From Aradus depressus (taxonomy: Eukaryota > Arthropoda > Insecta > Hemiptera > Aradidae), in assembly GCA_963662175.1 (NCBI GenBank), contig OY759221.1, positions 20,385,027 through 20,449,026 on the forward strand: a stretch of DNA of 64,000 nucleotides. Direction: 5' to 3'. How positions within the stretch are numbered: the first letter of the stretch is position 1; each line of letters begins with the position of its first letter. The notes beneath the pieces are model-generated. The model was not told where the DNA came from. It saw nothing but the letters and a program-made list of their open reading frames with translations, and did no database searches. Below, one piece after another: positions 49,233 through 61,525 of this stretch. Made by a program: the position numbers and the translations under genes.

Positions 49233-52200
49233 GTACGTCTGTTTCTTCGTTATTATCCATTTTCATCCTGCTTATTTGCTCTTCAATTAGATAATGTTTT
49301 GGTCTTTTAAGAAAGTTGAAGATTTAAGAATTTATTCAGTACAATTTTTATAAATTAGACATTACTGTACCACAAACCCATGAGGTATTGATGTAGGTTA
49401 TAAATGTTCTTGCAGTTGGTTTCTCACATGTTCAAGTTTTTATTATCTTATTGCATATTTTTGTACATTTTTAGATCATTGTCGATTAGACAGACCTCTT
49501 CCTTAATTTTATTGAGCTATTTATTGTTCAATATGAGATTCTGTTCTAATTGTCGGTTCATATGTGTTAGGTATTTCAAGGGATCATTATCATAAACGAC
49601 GGAAGACTGGTGGTAAACGTAAACCGATTAGGAAGAAGAGGAAGTACGAGTTAGGACGACCTGCAGCCAACACTAAGGTACACATCTTGTTTACTAGTCC
49701 ATGTAGGTTGTCCCTTCAATGATCACTTTTTATCATTTTTCAATTATTAAAATGTCTAAGAAGTGAAGGTAGTAAGTGAATCGTATAGTTGTATAACCGG
49801 TCAAGTATATTTTTCATAATTTAAAAAAGACCCCCCCAAGATTGTATTTTATTTTTCTTGGTAATATAGTTTAGGGTTAAAATGTTGCCCTTCTAAAATC
49901 CTGTCGGCGTTCAATTCAATACAAATAGAATTGAATTGAATGAAATTTCTCGTAGTTCATTTCAAATTTTACAAAGTGCACTTCTCAACTAAACGCCTTA
50001 AGTATTGTCATCTTTTCGTTTACATTAATGAGTCGTGTCTGCCAAAAAATGAAATTCCAAAAAAATTGGGATGTTTTGTGCACCAACCAAATCTAACATT
50101 CGAAAACAAATAAGCCTAATTAATCTTTCTCTTTGTCCTAAATGAAACTAATATTAGATTTTCTGTAATATTTGGCTTGTGGCAATAGGAAAGTACATTC
50201 AATTGAAGGATTGAATATTTAGTTTCTTCTAATATTAATGCTCACAAATTGTACCTTTTTTTTTTTAATTTTTATTTATTTTTTTTTTTGCAGCTTGGCC
50301 AAAAAAGAGTACATTTGGTCAGGACGCGTGGTGGAAACACCAAGTTTCGTGCTTTGCGTCTTGATCATGGCAACTTCTCCTGGGGCTCTGAATGTACGTA
50401 CTTTTTTTTTACTATTTCAATTGTTACATAGTTTTTAATTTAGCATTGTAGGTATACATATACATATTTCTAGAGTTTGGTATGACATACAAAAGTAACG
50501 TTTTATGGTTTCGGTCTTGTCTGTGAGCTGCCTAAACTAGCTCCGTTGGAAAAGTTCATGATTTTAAAACGTGAAAATCAGTATGTATTTGTGTTTTAGA
50601 GTAAACATTAAACTGAGCGGTTCCATAAAAACTTTTGCGTCGCGTGTTGTCAAAACGTAAAAAATGTATGATATCAAATTGAAGGAATTTAATAGTATGT
50701 AACAAGAAAAATTATCACATTCAGAAATAAACCAGTCTTTTGCGTAGTCAAGTTGTATATCAACTCAATGAATTTAAAGAAATTTTTTTAAAGTTCAATT
50801 TGTAGATCTTCCGAATGCATACAATTGTTGGAGGATAGAAACCTGTAGATAGGCTGTCGGTAATTAATTGCATTTGGTTCTGAAAGTGAAAATAAGGTGA
50901 ACCGGAAACTGACCTACAAAATCCTCTAACTTGTGGGTGTTGCTTTCACTAGTCTGATACTTTAATTTAGTTTATTGTTCAAAACAGGTTGTACACGGAA
51001 GACTCGTCTCATCGATGTTGTGTACAACGCTTCCAACAATGAATTGGTTCGTACCAAAACGTTGGTGAAAAATGCCATTGTTGTTGTGGACGCCACCCCT
51101 TTCCGTCAGTGGTATGAGGCTCACTACGCTCTCCCACTTGGAAGGAAGAAGAACGCTAAGTTGGTAAGTTATTATTTATTTCTAATAACTTTTATTAAGA
51201 TATTATTCCTTGTGACTTTTTCGCCGTCTAATTAAATAATATTTAATTTGTTTGTAATTTCTTGTACGTTTTTAAAGCATTATATTATAATGCTTTGAAA
51301 ACATACAAGACATTACAAACACTTTCCTTTGATGAAGATGGTTTGAAACTAACGTGATCAATCAGATTTTAATATTGAATGCAATTGAAATGAGTTAAAC
51401 ATTTTTTTTTTTTGTAAATAATGTCAGTACAAATGATGATTTTCACAATCTGAAGTTTATTGATGAAACTGAATTCATCCTACAGCGCTCTGATGTACTG
51501 ATTTAAAAAAAAAAACGTACAAGCGAGTAATTAAATACATCAAATATTTTCCTCAATTATTTGGCGTGACGGACAGTGCAGACTTTCAAGTGTAGCATAC
51601 TTTTCCTACTTTTTATAAGGAAAGTCCTACTTTTTTTATGATTTGGGGCTTTATTCCCCGTTCCCTTCTTAATAAACTTTCAAAGTGATCAGTTAACGGG
51701 GATTCCGCCATTGATAGTGATTTTACATTTATGAATAGTTTTTGAAATTCCAGGGATCTTTTCATTCAGGGTACCATTTTATGTAAAAATGTTTAATAAG
51801 TGAACGTATTCTATGTTATTTACATACTGGGTTATTATGATGCTGACTATGTCATGAATTGGTTATAAGCTAATGAAGCTAATTCAGAATAAGCATTTTT
51901 AGGTACTTATTAATTAGCTCGACCACTCCTCAATTTCTATTGTTGTAAGCTGTCTAACAGCGATAATCATTCATCTGGGTACATAAATTCCTAGAACAAA
52001 CATAAATCGAAATATTACAAAATGTGGGGGCGTATTTGCCGGCGGGACGATATATCTGCCCCTCCCGTCGTTCCTATATTTGAAGTAGTACAGGTTCTAG
52101 CTTTAACATACAGCGCATTTACGCAGATGTAGGAGGGACCGGTCTTATTGTCGAGATCACATCTGCGTAAATGCGCTGTATGTTAAAGCTAGAACCTGTA

Positions 52201-55200
52201 CTACTTCAAATATAGGAACGACGGGAGGGGCGGATATATCGGAACGCCGGCAAATACGCCCCCAAATTTTGTAATATTTCTATTTATGTTTGTTCTAGGA
52301 ATTTATGTGCCCAGATGAATGATTATCGCTGTTAGACAGCTTACAACAATGGAAATTGAGGTGTGGTCGAGCTAATTAATAAGTACCCATTTTTAGTATG
52401 GTAATTTTTTTTTTTTTATAATGGCTGAGTGATGGAAATGAAAAATGGTTTAAGAGAGTCGGAGCAAAAGTATTGAATTTTCATGAATATCTCACGAATG
52501 AAGCTCAGTAAGTCTGATGCTAGAGAGCTCTATGATGTTAAACAAAAGCTAACTAAGAACGTATATAGAATATGCTGTTTTAGCATTTCTGCTAGTTCTA
52601 TGAGTTTTGTCTTGTCATAGTTACTCTGAGAGCTATATCTCTAAAACATATAGAAATGGTTGCATTTCTTTGGATTTTTGTTCTAAACTCTAAACACTCA
52701 CTTTTTAGGAATACCTTGTACTTTAATGGTTCAAATCGTTGTAGTTTATGTACTCTTTTCTGAACAAATTTAAAGACCTTTCCTTCCTGCAGTTCCATGT
52801 GGGTGAGCCTACTTTATCCGTGGGTTAGCTCAGCTTTCTATTATTTCACGCTGATCAGCATACAATCATTGTGTATGTTTCTTGAGTCTTTCTCAAAATT
52901 CACGTAATTTCTTAGCACTTCGAAGCTTTTACCTGTGACATGTCTCTCTCTCTCTATACCTACTTCCCCGGTAAGAATTATCAATTATGTTTTCGCTCTC
53001 CCTTCAAAGCCAATCGACCGTTTGGGCTTCTGAATCCTCATACTAAATTTTTCGTCGATTTCATTCATTGGCAGTTTTCGGATATTTGGGTCGAGTCCCT
53101 CTTCCCTTCAACTGATTTCGCGGAAAAGTAATAGATGGTGTCCATATGGGACTTTCAATATAAATATAGAATTTTAAGTCGATTTATTCAACTAAATCGG
53201 CTGTTGTTATAATTTTTGAGTTGAACTCCCCTCTGATTCCCCTGAAAATTAATAGGTGTCGTCCTTTGAGGGTTTTGAATAAACATAACATTTCATGTCT
53301 ATACATTCATTCTATGGAGAGTTATCGTGTTCACAGAAAGACGGAAATTTGTTTTTCATTTTTGATTCAGACGGTAGGAAAACTCCGCATGGAATTTCCG
53401 ACCGATTACATACCCTCGTATAGCTGGGGAATTAGAAATTGAATGATTTGTTCATTTTGATAAATGATGTCTCCTTTTTTATATTCGCTGTCAAAATTTT
53501 AAATTTTCCAAAAATATGATCGATTAGTTAAAATATGAAGATATATTCTTGAGTAATTATAAGGTATACCCAACTGTCACATAAATCAGGATGGCAGTTA
53601 ATTCTGTTAGCGAATGATAGCTCTATGATGAAATTAAATGAATATTGAGAACTATATTATATAGAAATACTGTTCTAGTATTTCTAGTAGCTCTATGATA
53701 TTTGTCATAGTTACTCTGAGAGCCATTTCATAGTTTTAGTTCTCTTGTAATCTCTTTTATATTCAAAATGATTTAAAAAAAAAAAAAAAAAAAGGGAATG
53801 TTCAATTTTGTATAGAAAGATTTGGTCGTATGATGTTACCTCATTCATGCGTGTCATTTGATGGTTACTGAATGTTTTATTCAGTGTGACACCAGAATGA
53901 TAAGAAATATATTCTGACGACCAAAGCAAAGTTAATAATATGAGGCGTTGATGATAAGAAAATTGTCTTAATTTGTATTCTAACGGTTTTCCATAAAGAT
54001 GTACGATGTAATAATGTCCGTTTTTATTCTCTAATTTTAGTCTGAAGCAGAAGAAGCTGTCCTCTATAAGAAGCGATCGAGGAAAACAGAAAACAGGTAC
54101 AAGGCGAGGCAGAAGCTTGCCAAAGTGGAACCAGCCTTAGAAGAGCAATTCCAGACGGGTCGTTTGATTGGTATGCATTCTTTAATTTTTACTTAGTTAT
54201 TGTGACTCTGAACCTAACTACATGCGAGTTCTAAGTTTTGCGAAACTAGGTTTATTTAAAATCCCTGCCGAAGGATGGGGTGCTCATGGTTTTTTTCATT
54301 TCCCGGATATAGAACCCAAGGGCTTCGGTCGTCTTTCGAACCCGCGATCTTGAGCTCAGTAGGCAAGCTACCTTGCCGACAGCCTTTTTTAATTCTTAGT
54401 ATTATTAATGAGATTCCTCTCTTCAGTAAATATTATGATCATAGAACTGACAGGTATAAGTAGGTGGAATAAATGAAACGAAAGAACTCGTTTAACTTTT
54501 CTATTGTTTAATTCTACAAAAATATATACATATAAGTGTACCAGTTTCGGCTTACGCCAACGTCATTAAAATGTTCAAAAGTGATTTCATCCACTTTGTG
54601 CTGATAGCATAAGCCGTAATTGGTACACTTTATGTATTTATTTCTGTGGAGTTTAACAATATAATACTAGTTAAACAAGTTCTTTGTTTTTATTTATTTT
54701 ATTAGTTATTCACTATTAGATGTGATGACAGATCGCAGAAATGTATTCGGCAACTAGGTAGAAACCATCTTTCATTTAATTATTACTGACCCGAATTCTT
54801 TATTGATACAGTACTATATAAAAAAAAGTTCCATATTTTACGTAACTTCTGTATTTTCTTGGGTACCTACTTCTATATTTTATGTACAAATATTTGTGTG
54901 GTGGTAGCATTTATAGTAGTTTGTCTTACGCCCGGGCTTTAACTACGAGTTCATTCGCCTTCAACTAGAGCACTCTTTTTTCAATCTGGTAGATTTAAGA
55001 CCCGACTATCCAAAACAATTTTTATGTACAAAATATCTTCAGGTCGATTTTGAATGGAGATTTTGAGGCTCTCGCTGGCTTGCTACTTGAACAATTTTGC
55101 TCTCACAATTTCCTCTTTACTAGCTTACCGCTTACCGATACCGAGCGGTCTTGGTCGAGTGATGTTACATCATGCGTGTCATTTGATGGTTATTGAATGT

Positions 55201-56074
55201 TATATTCAGTAGACACACCAGTATGATAAAAATGTTATTCTGACGACCAAATTTATTATAATTGATTTTTTTTTTTGCCTTATGTACGATGCATATTAGC
55301 CATGTCACTGTGTAATTTACTAGTTATTTACGACATCCATGGCCCCGGGAGGGAGTTCTATCTATGAAATAAAACTCACTCCCGGACGGGATTCGAGCCC
55401 GTAAACCATAGTGAGACCATGCGACCAAAGCCCTACGCTCTAGCCCGCACGGCCACCATGGCTCCCGTCATTGATCTTGAAATATGAAATGTAAGAAAGG
55501 GTAAAAAATAGTTTTGCATCAGTTCCGAACAATGCAGTCTCAACGGGTCTGCTGTTGGAAGGTACCTCAAGAAGACTCTTTTTAAAAACCTTTTTTACGT
55601 AAAAACCGTATTTATTGAGGAACATTATACATTCATCAGCGCCTTGTAGTCGCTGAGGCCCGAAAACACGAAAACCTAATTTAGTTCCTAAGAAAGAACC
55701 GAATTGTATTCAATACCTTCGCGAAATTCCAGCGGAATAGTAATAGTTTTTCTCATATTCTCTATTCCAATGACCGCATCTTAGTTCCCCAGTCCTAGAA
55801 GGGCTTAATATCTCCTTAGTTGCCCAGTTTTTTGTCCCATTTGAGAAACTCATAACAACACTAATTGTTTACCCACAATTAAGCTTCGTATGTGTATTTC
55901 TCCTTGCACACTCCATTTGACATTCATGACCTTATTTATATCAACTGGTTTTGTGTTGTTCCAGCGAGTGTCGCCAGTCGTCCAGGACAATGCGGTCGTG
56001 CTGATGGATATATCCTGGAAGGAAAAGAGCTGGAATTTTATCTGAGGAAGATAAAAGCTAAAAAAGGCAAATGA
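49229..56074 (+). CDS. RpS8: Ribosomal protein S8 (eS8)
   Basis: Component of the small ribosomal subunit in the cytoplasm. Six exons (49229-49232, 49571-49677, 50294-50393, 50988-51163, 54041-54170, 55965-56074) join in frame to 208 residues, the usual metazoan length. Diagnostic segments are [72 protein letters not shown] and [20 protein letters not shown]. Exon 1 codes only the start codon and one base, a common ribosomal-protein layout. AATAAA overlaps the stop (56074-56079) and another lies at 56107-56112. Introns 4 and 5 are enlarged by repeats. No lesion was found, so the gene looks functional. Confidence 0.95.
49571..49677 (+). CDS. RpS8: RpS8 exon 2
   Basis: Acceptor TGTTAG, donor ACTAAG|GTACAC. 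Residues 2-37, strongly basic N-terminus ([17 protein letters not shown]). Confidence 0.9.
49678..50293 (+). other. RpS8 intron 2
   Basis: AT-rich, ending in a long T tract before the acceptor TTTTGCAG. No snoRNA boxes or repeat recognised. Confidence 0.5.
50294..50393 (+). CDS. RpS8: RpS8 exon 3
   Basis: Residues 38-70 plus one base ([20 protein letters not shown]...). Donor TGAAT|GTACGT. Confidence 0.9.
50394..50987 (+). other. RpS8 intron 3
   Basis: AT-rich intron. I found no box C/D pair with a terminal stem and no repeat. Confidence 0.5.
50988..51163 (+). CDS. RpS8: RpS8 exon 4
   Basis: Acceptor AAAACAG, donor AAGTTG|GTAAGT. Residues 71-129, including [20 protein letters not shown]. 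Confidence 0.92.
51251..51319. repeat. Near-perfect palindrome in RpS8 intron 4
   Basis: Arms of about 34 bases (TTTGTAATTTCTTGTACG..., its inverse ending GACATTACAAA) meet with no spacer and differ at three positions. Probably a small foldback element or a local inverted duplication. Confidence 0.6.
51425..51500 (+). ncRNA. Candidate box C/D snoRNA in RpS8 intron 4
   Basis: The terminal stem CAGTAC (51425-51430) with GTACTG (51495-51500) closes a 76-base unit. Box C ATGATGA is at 51433-51439, D' CTGA at 51450-51453, C' TGATGA at 51461-51466 and box D CTGA at 51490-51493. Spacing and stem position fit a C/D snoRNA guiding 2'-O-methylation. Ribosomal protein introns are a common host for such RNAs. 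I could not match the guide (about 51474-51489) to an rRNA site from memory. Confidence 0.5.
51902..52387. mobile_element. Foldback element with 8-bp target duplication (hAT-type)
   Basis: Starts GGTACTTATTAATTAGC and ends with its inverse. Arms of about 220 bases are nearly identical around a short centre, and an exact 8-bp direct repeat CATTTTTA flanks it (51894-51901 and 52388-52395). An 8-bp duplication is the hAT signature. The arms contain the GC-rich segments GCCGGCGGGACGATATATC and CCCTCCCGTCGTTCC. No transposase. It sits in RpS8 intron 4. Confidence 0.75.
52490..53730. repeat. Dispersed repeats in RpS8 intron 4
   Basis: A unit with GAGAGCTCTATGATG, TTAGCATTTCTGCTAGTTCT and TCATAGTTACTCTGAGAGC (52500-52640) recurs at about 53615-53730. 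Between them, about 52977-53420, is the second copy of dispersed family R (ATTATGTTTTCGCTCTCCCT, GCCAATCGACCGTTTGG, GGTGTCGTCCTT). Confidence 0.5.
53818..53930. repeat. Direct repeat pair flanking RpS8 exon 5, copy 1
   Basis: Segments GCGTGTCATTTGATGGTTA, GAATGTT and CAGT...ACACCAG with ATTCTGACGACCAAA recur at about 55155-55250 in intron 5, same orientation. Confidence 0.5.
54041..54170 (+). CDS. RpS8: RpS8 exon 5
   Basis: Acceptor CTAATTTTAG, donor TTGATTG|GTATGC. Residues 130-172 ([20 protein letters not shown]..., [11 protein letters not shown]). Confidence 0.9.
54285..54385 (-). mobile_element. SINE family A head fragment
   Basis: On the minus strand GGTAGCTTGCCTACTGAGCT and GATCGCGGGTTCGAAAGACG give A- and B-box regions, followed by GGGTTCTATATCCGGGAAA. 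A further tail scrap of the same family lies at about 54935-55010. Confidence 0.55.
54481..54686. mobile_element. Palindromic element with hammerhead-like core
   Basis: Ends AAAGAACTCGTTTAAC and GTTAAACAAGTTCTTT are inverted, and the arms pair imperfectly through TAAGTGTACCAGTTTCGGC. On the minus strand AATGACGTT is followed by GGCGTAAGCC, a 3-bp stem with a GTAA loop, and GAAAC (54544-54548). The opposite arm is more decayed. Confidence 0.5.
55155..55250. repeat. Direct repeat pair flanking RpS8 exon 5, copy 2
   Basis: Second copy of the 53818-53930 sequence (GCGTGTCATTTGATGGTTAT, ATTCTGACGACCAAA). Confidence 0.5.
55281..55470 (-). mobile_element. tRNA-derived SINE family B, near full length
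   Basis: On the minus strand: head GGTGGCCGTGCGGGCTAGAG as A-box region, ACGGGCTCGAATCCCG as B box, then GAGTGAGTTTTATTTCATAG, GAACTCCCTCCCGGGGCCAT and a tail ending GCATCGTACATAAGG. About 190 bases, lying in RpS8 intron 5 opposite to the gene. Confidence 0.7.
55965..56074 (+). CDS. RpS8: RpS8 exon 6 and stop
   Basis: Acceptor TTGTTCCAG. Residues 173-208 ([20 protein letters not shown]...) and TGA at 56072-56074. Confidence 0.93.
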
Positions 56075-56350
56075 ATAAAATAATTTTTTAATTGTTAATG
56101 TCGTAAAATAAAATTTTAAGGCTCTTTTTTTCTAACTTTTTTTTTGCTACCATTCCTTTTTCCTATTTCTTGCTGCTTTGAAACTATCCCAGAAGTGACT
56201 TAGTGGACACAGTGTGTAGTATATTTTCCTCTTAGCAGACAGTTCATCTACAGCAGTTCCGATCACTAAAAGTTGGGTTTGTTTAGTTTGAACCTCATAT
56301 GGAATAAAGTTCTTATATAGAAGAACAGCGAGTCAACTGACCGTCTTAAT

Positions 56351-56421
56351 AGACTTAGTTCCTAGCTCTGGTTTGAACGAAGATAATATCTTCGTTCAAA
56401 CCAGAGCTAGGAACTAAGTCT
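56351..56421. repeat. Perfect palindrome, 34-bp arms
   Basis: AGACTTAGTTCCTAGCTCTG and the following 14 bases are repeated exactly in inverse after a 3-base centre (AAT), 280 bases downstream of the RpS8 stop. No terminal duplication seen. Confidence 0.8.
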
Positions 56422-58214
56422 AGCACATATTATGTGCAGGATGTCAAGAAGATATGTTACCGCTTCACGAGATGATAAGGCTCATGTCCGGAAAAGAAAG
56501 TCATATAAGACACCGCAACCGTTCCTCAAGGTTAGAAGATTGTGAAGTTAGTTCAAAGTTGGAAGATTGTTTTATTGTTTGGTTTGGGCTCATCGAACTG
56601 GACACAAGTCTCAACGGGATCTCGTGGGACGCAGATAAACGGACATGTGACATATCTGCTTTCTTAATAATGCACATAGGTACACTGTTTTAATTAAGAA
56701 AGGTTTAGGATTTAGCCCCCTCGGACTATTTTCTCTTTCCAAACTTGAAAAAATGGCTCGGTGGTAAACAATTTGCCAACCAACGAAGAGGTGGAATCTG
56801 CGGTTGATGGCTATTTTGAGGAGCTCGACGGTTCTCACTATAAACAGAGTATCGAAGCTATTGAACATCGCTGGGAAAAGTGTATCGAGCTAAAAGTTGT
56901 TGAGAATTAACGATATTTTTTCTTAAATGTTTTGTGTTTTCTTTGTTAGGTCGGATACTTCTGGGACTACCCTCGTATATAGAATCTGTATAAAAAAGGT
57001 AGTATAAAAAGTTTTTCCAGAGCTCGTCTGTGCCATAGTGTAACCAACTTGCACTGTCAATGTCTGTGACTTGGACAATGAGCTGGGTAACCGAGGAAGA
57101 AATATAAGATACAGGTAGTGGCACGAATCTTAATATTTTCTGAAAAACTTTAAATGAAGTTACGTTGCTATATGTATGTGGGATGAAAAATACATTCTGT
57201 TTTGTCTTAGCTATAACAACCAGTAGACAGGGTAGCATAGACTCATGGCGATGATACCATCCGGTGTCTTCGAAATGTCTAATTGAATGACAATAGTCTT
57301 AAGCTCCATCAGGTCTTAAACACATGATATGTTGTCACCGAGTTAGCAGGGCTCGGACAATGTAAATGAACTCTAGAATCACACCACAACTCCATCCCAC
57401 CTGACTCCCCCTACCGCCGAAGCTCTAGCATGTCAGACAATTGTCAAGGCCTTGTGAAAAAACAGATGAAATGTAATATTGGTAGGTAAGTAGTCTTCAA
57501 TCAGATATAATGATACGTCTACTGTAAGTTGAGAAAAAAAAATTATATTCTAATTTGTCCTAGCTGAATAACCAGAGCAGACGTATTGGCACCAATTACT
57601 GTATATTTACTGAAAGAACAAAAACAAGAAAAAAAAACTAATATAGAGTCAATATATTGGTATCGACTAAATATTAGGGACAAGGAACGACAAAAATAAT
57701 AGATGTTTGTCCTGAATATAACATTCGTGCAGTATATAAAATCGACCTTATTTCTTCGATGGTAAAAACACCAAATTTCAATATCATGCATGATGCAGAG
57801 AGTGAAAAATCACACAATATTTATTTTATAAATGTCTTTATTATGTCTCATAAAAAAGGAGAAAGTAAAAAAATGAAAGAAATACGAATTAGAACGTTTG
57901 ATTTTGTTATTTAACTTAAGCACAATCAAAATTCTTGAGGAGGTGAATTAAGAAAAATAATTTGGTAGCAAACTTTCCCTTCAAATTAGAAATTAAACAC
58001 AGATGTCAAAGAGATACTTGCTATCTGGTTATTTAGTCGCGATTTGGCTACTATTTAGTCACCTATAGTGTGGAGCTACAGCCCTCATGTCTTAAAAACC
58101 CCTATATTTCCACTATATTAATCGGCTCTAAATCTTTGCATTACATAAACGGATATATTGGGAGGGCTGGTGTGTACACCTTGCGATGTAAGCATCCAAT
58201 GCTCTTATCCTTTC
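56422..58214. other. Intergenic, no gene recognised
   Basis: Moderately AT-rich. Two short related stretches (GTTTTGTCTTAGCTATAACAA at 57199 and TTTGTCCTAGCTGAATAACCA at 57556) suggest an old repeat. Open stretches show no recognisable product. Confidence 0.4.
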
Positions 58215-58350
58215 CCTGTAACCTCTACTGTGGGAGTCCTAAATTTTGCTTCTCTTAACTAAAATAGAGGCCTAACGAGTATCTGTCATCGCACAGGCTC
58301 GTGCGCATCGCTTAACGTCCCACCCGAAGGGGAGGGACGATCAGTATACC
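58215..58350 (-). mobile_element. SINE family A fragment
   Basis: On the minus strand it shows the family core CGTCCCTCCCC, GGGTGGGACGTTAAGCGATG and ACTCGTTAGGCC, then TTTAGGACTCCCACAGTAGA. Head and tail are missing. Confidence 0.6.
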
Positions 58351-58469
58351 ATTTCGGGATTGAGTACCATAAAAGAACGCCTACCGGCCCATAGATCCCA
58401 TGTTGTTTTCTCCATGTTAACTTGGTATCTAATATATGTATTTAAATGTATTTGTTTTTCCCCGATAGA

Positions 58470-59590
58470 GGTGTAGCTTGCCCTTGTAAGGTGAAGTATG
58501 GACAGGTTACGTTTTTTGCATTTATTTTAAGATTCTCCGGTGCACCACCTACTGATATTATCCAGTGCCATGTTCATGATCTCAGCATTTGGGACCTGCC
58601 GCTGATTAAAATCGTAAGGTCATCAGCATAGCCTTGCGTATAAAAGCCATTGTTGCTGAGTTCAAGCAAGAGCTCGTCGACCACCACGCACCACAATAGA
58701 GATGATAATACCGCTCCCTGCGGACCAAAGCAAATATATATTGTTGGTCCAAGATATTACCAAAAGCGCCCTCAAAGGCGAATTCCTTGTTTAGTAGAGT
58801 CCTCTCTATTTGCTGTGTCAGCTCGTGTAAAGCCTGCTCAGAGGATTTACATTTTTGATATGCAAACTGATTTGGATGCAAGGGTATGTCTTTCAACATC
58901 ACGTCCCTGATATACCTATCTATCAGCTTCTTAGAAATACTAGGTGAGACCAATGGGCTTGTATGATTTTGCCTGGGCGTAATTATCTCGCCCTGGTTCT
59001 GATATATAAATCACTCGTACAGGTCAACATTTGTCCGGAAGAATGCCCAGTGTCAGACTTGCCCTGAAAAGTCTACACAAGTGACTTTCAAGGAGGTCCA
59101 GACCTTTCTGAAGAAGAATCGGTTGGACGTCATTCATCCCAGCTGATTTGAATGGTTTAAACTTCTTGATTGCCCATTCTAATTTACTCCGACTTATGAC
59201 TAGAGAGGCGAGCTGCCAGTCGTCTTTATGGGCCCTGTTTCTGGGGCTACTTGCATAGCTCCCCCGATGCTACTCTGAGTCACCTAAGGTAGTACACCTC
59301 GGGAAATGGGCCTGCACTAGTTAGTTCAGTGTATCCCATCCGAAGTTGTTTCATCTTCCTCAGGAGTTTCCAAGGTTCCTATTTTCCCCATCCCTTGAAA
59401 GTATTTTGTGGGGTTTGGAACCGGCAAGTATGTCTTCTACTTTTTGACACATCCTCCTCCATGCATCTCTCTTGGCCTGTTCGCGAGGTTTCCGACAGGT
59501 TCTCTGTGAAACCTCTGCCGAGGGTTTGTTTTTTAAATGGTGAAGTGTTCATTTTGTTTCCAGGCTACATCGACACCCGGTGCCCCAAGG
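58470..59590 (-). pseudogene. Decayed LINE reverse-transcriptase region
   Basis: Read on the minus strand in several frames: WAIKKFKPFKSAGMNDVQPI (59130-59190 region), then LESHLCRLFRASLTLGILP, KPIGLT, and a frame at 58953-58606 with DRYIRDVMLKDIPLHPNQFA and SSEQALHELTQQIERTL. These are ordered segments of the Jockey-superfamily reverse-transcriptase domain. Multiple frameshifts and stops are present, and the catalytic YxDD region could not be read. Clade assignment is uncertain. Confidence 0.65.
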
Positions 59591-60480
59591 TGATCGTTTG
59601 AGGCACACTAGTTCCCCACCCGGTACCACTCAGCTTTCTGCACTTTCTATTGTTCATGTAGATGTTTTGTGCATGTGTGTATTTTTATATGTGAGCACGT
59701 ATGTGCGTGTGTTGACTGGGAGATGGGTGGGAAGGGGTGAAGCAGATAGGGGATCCATTTTGGCACCTTTGACCCCCTGCACATTTGCCTTCCTGCACTC
59801 TTGACAGCGATGAGCTCCAGTTGAAATCAGTTGAATGTTAGCCCAACCTTTTCGTCTTGAGGCTCTTCACTATCTCACTGGAGTGAAAGAAATACAGACC
59901 AGCATATCAAGAATTTGATCCAGAACCATCCGGCGTAAGTTAACCCTATGTTTGGTATGATATCAAGAAAACTAACAAATGTAGAATATTTGTATTCCCA
60001 ACATATTAACGTGAGATCAATTTTCCTCTAATTCGGCCTGAGAAATTATCTTTTTCGTTGAACTTTACTTACTATATGTAATAGTACATGCAGAGTATTT
60101 TTTGAAAATACATTTACAAAAGAATTCTGTTTAGAGGACGTCTAGAATGGATGTCTGAATATTCAGTTCGGAGTTCGAGATTCTTAAATTATAAATTAAG
60201 GAGTATACATTTCCTCTCCGTCAAAGCATAGTATAAATCAATTAATGAAAATACTAACAGTAAACTAATCAATGAAATCATTTTATTAATAATAAGTGCA
60301 TTCAATTGAAATAAGTTATTTATTCGATCATTTCATTTGTTCTTTGAACAGTCTACCCAAAATATTTGCTGTCGGTACGTGCGAATACATTTATATTATT
60401 TAATCATAAAGTCAATATTGTTTAAAGGAGGTTGAGGGGGCTCCTTGGTGAAAATTTGTTGAGGGAATCCAATGAGCAGT
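59591..60480. other. Intergenic, upstream of msn
   Basis: A GT-rich patch near 59660-59730; no gene or defined repeat. Confidence 0.4.
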
Positions 60481-60491
60481 GGTGTTGAAAA

Positions 60492-60716
60492 TGACGTCAT
60501 CCAATGTAGTTTGATAAGTAGGTGTGGACCATAGACGGCCGAACAGTGTCATGTGTTGAAACTCTCACGTAATATGTATTTGATAACCAGGTAGCAGGAG
60601 AGTCAAGGGTCACATTTGCAATCCCTTTACTTGTCTGCTCAATAATTGTCAACATTCATTCAAGTTTAGTCACCTTATAACGTTTCGTACTCAGCTTTGT
60701 TAGAAAGAATTTCAAG
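60492..60716 (+). promoter_or_regulatory. Candidate msn promoter with CRE and CCAAT box
   Basis: A perfect CRE palindrome TGACGTCA (60492-60499) is followed after one base by CCAAT (60501-60505), about 215 bases upstream of the msn ATG. CREB/ATF binding of this octamer is established; its use here is inferred. Confidence 0.4.

Positions 60717-61525
<809 letters not shown>

Noticed and set aside
51328..51380. Second C/D snoRNA in RpS8 intron 4 (TTGATGA motif)
   Set aside because: No box D at a suitable distance and no closing stem.
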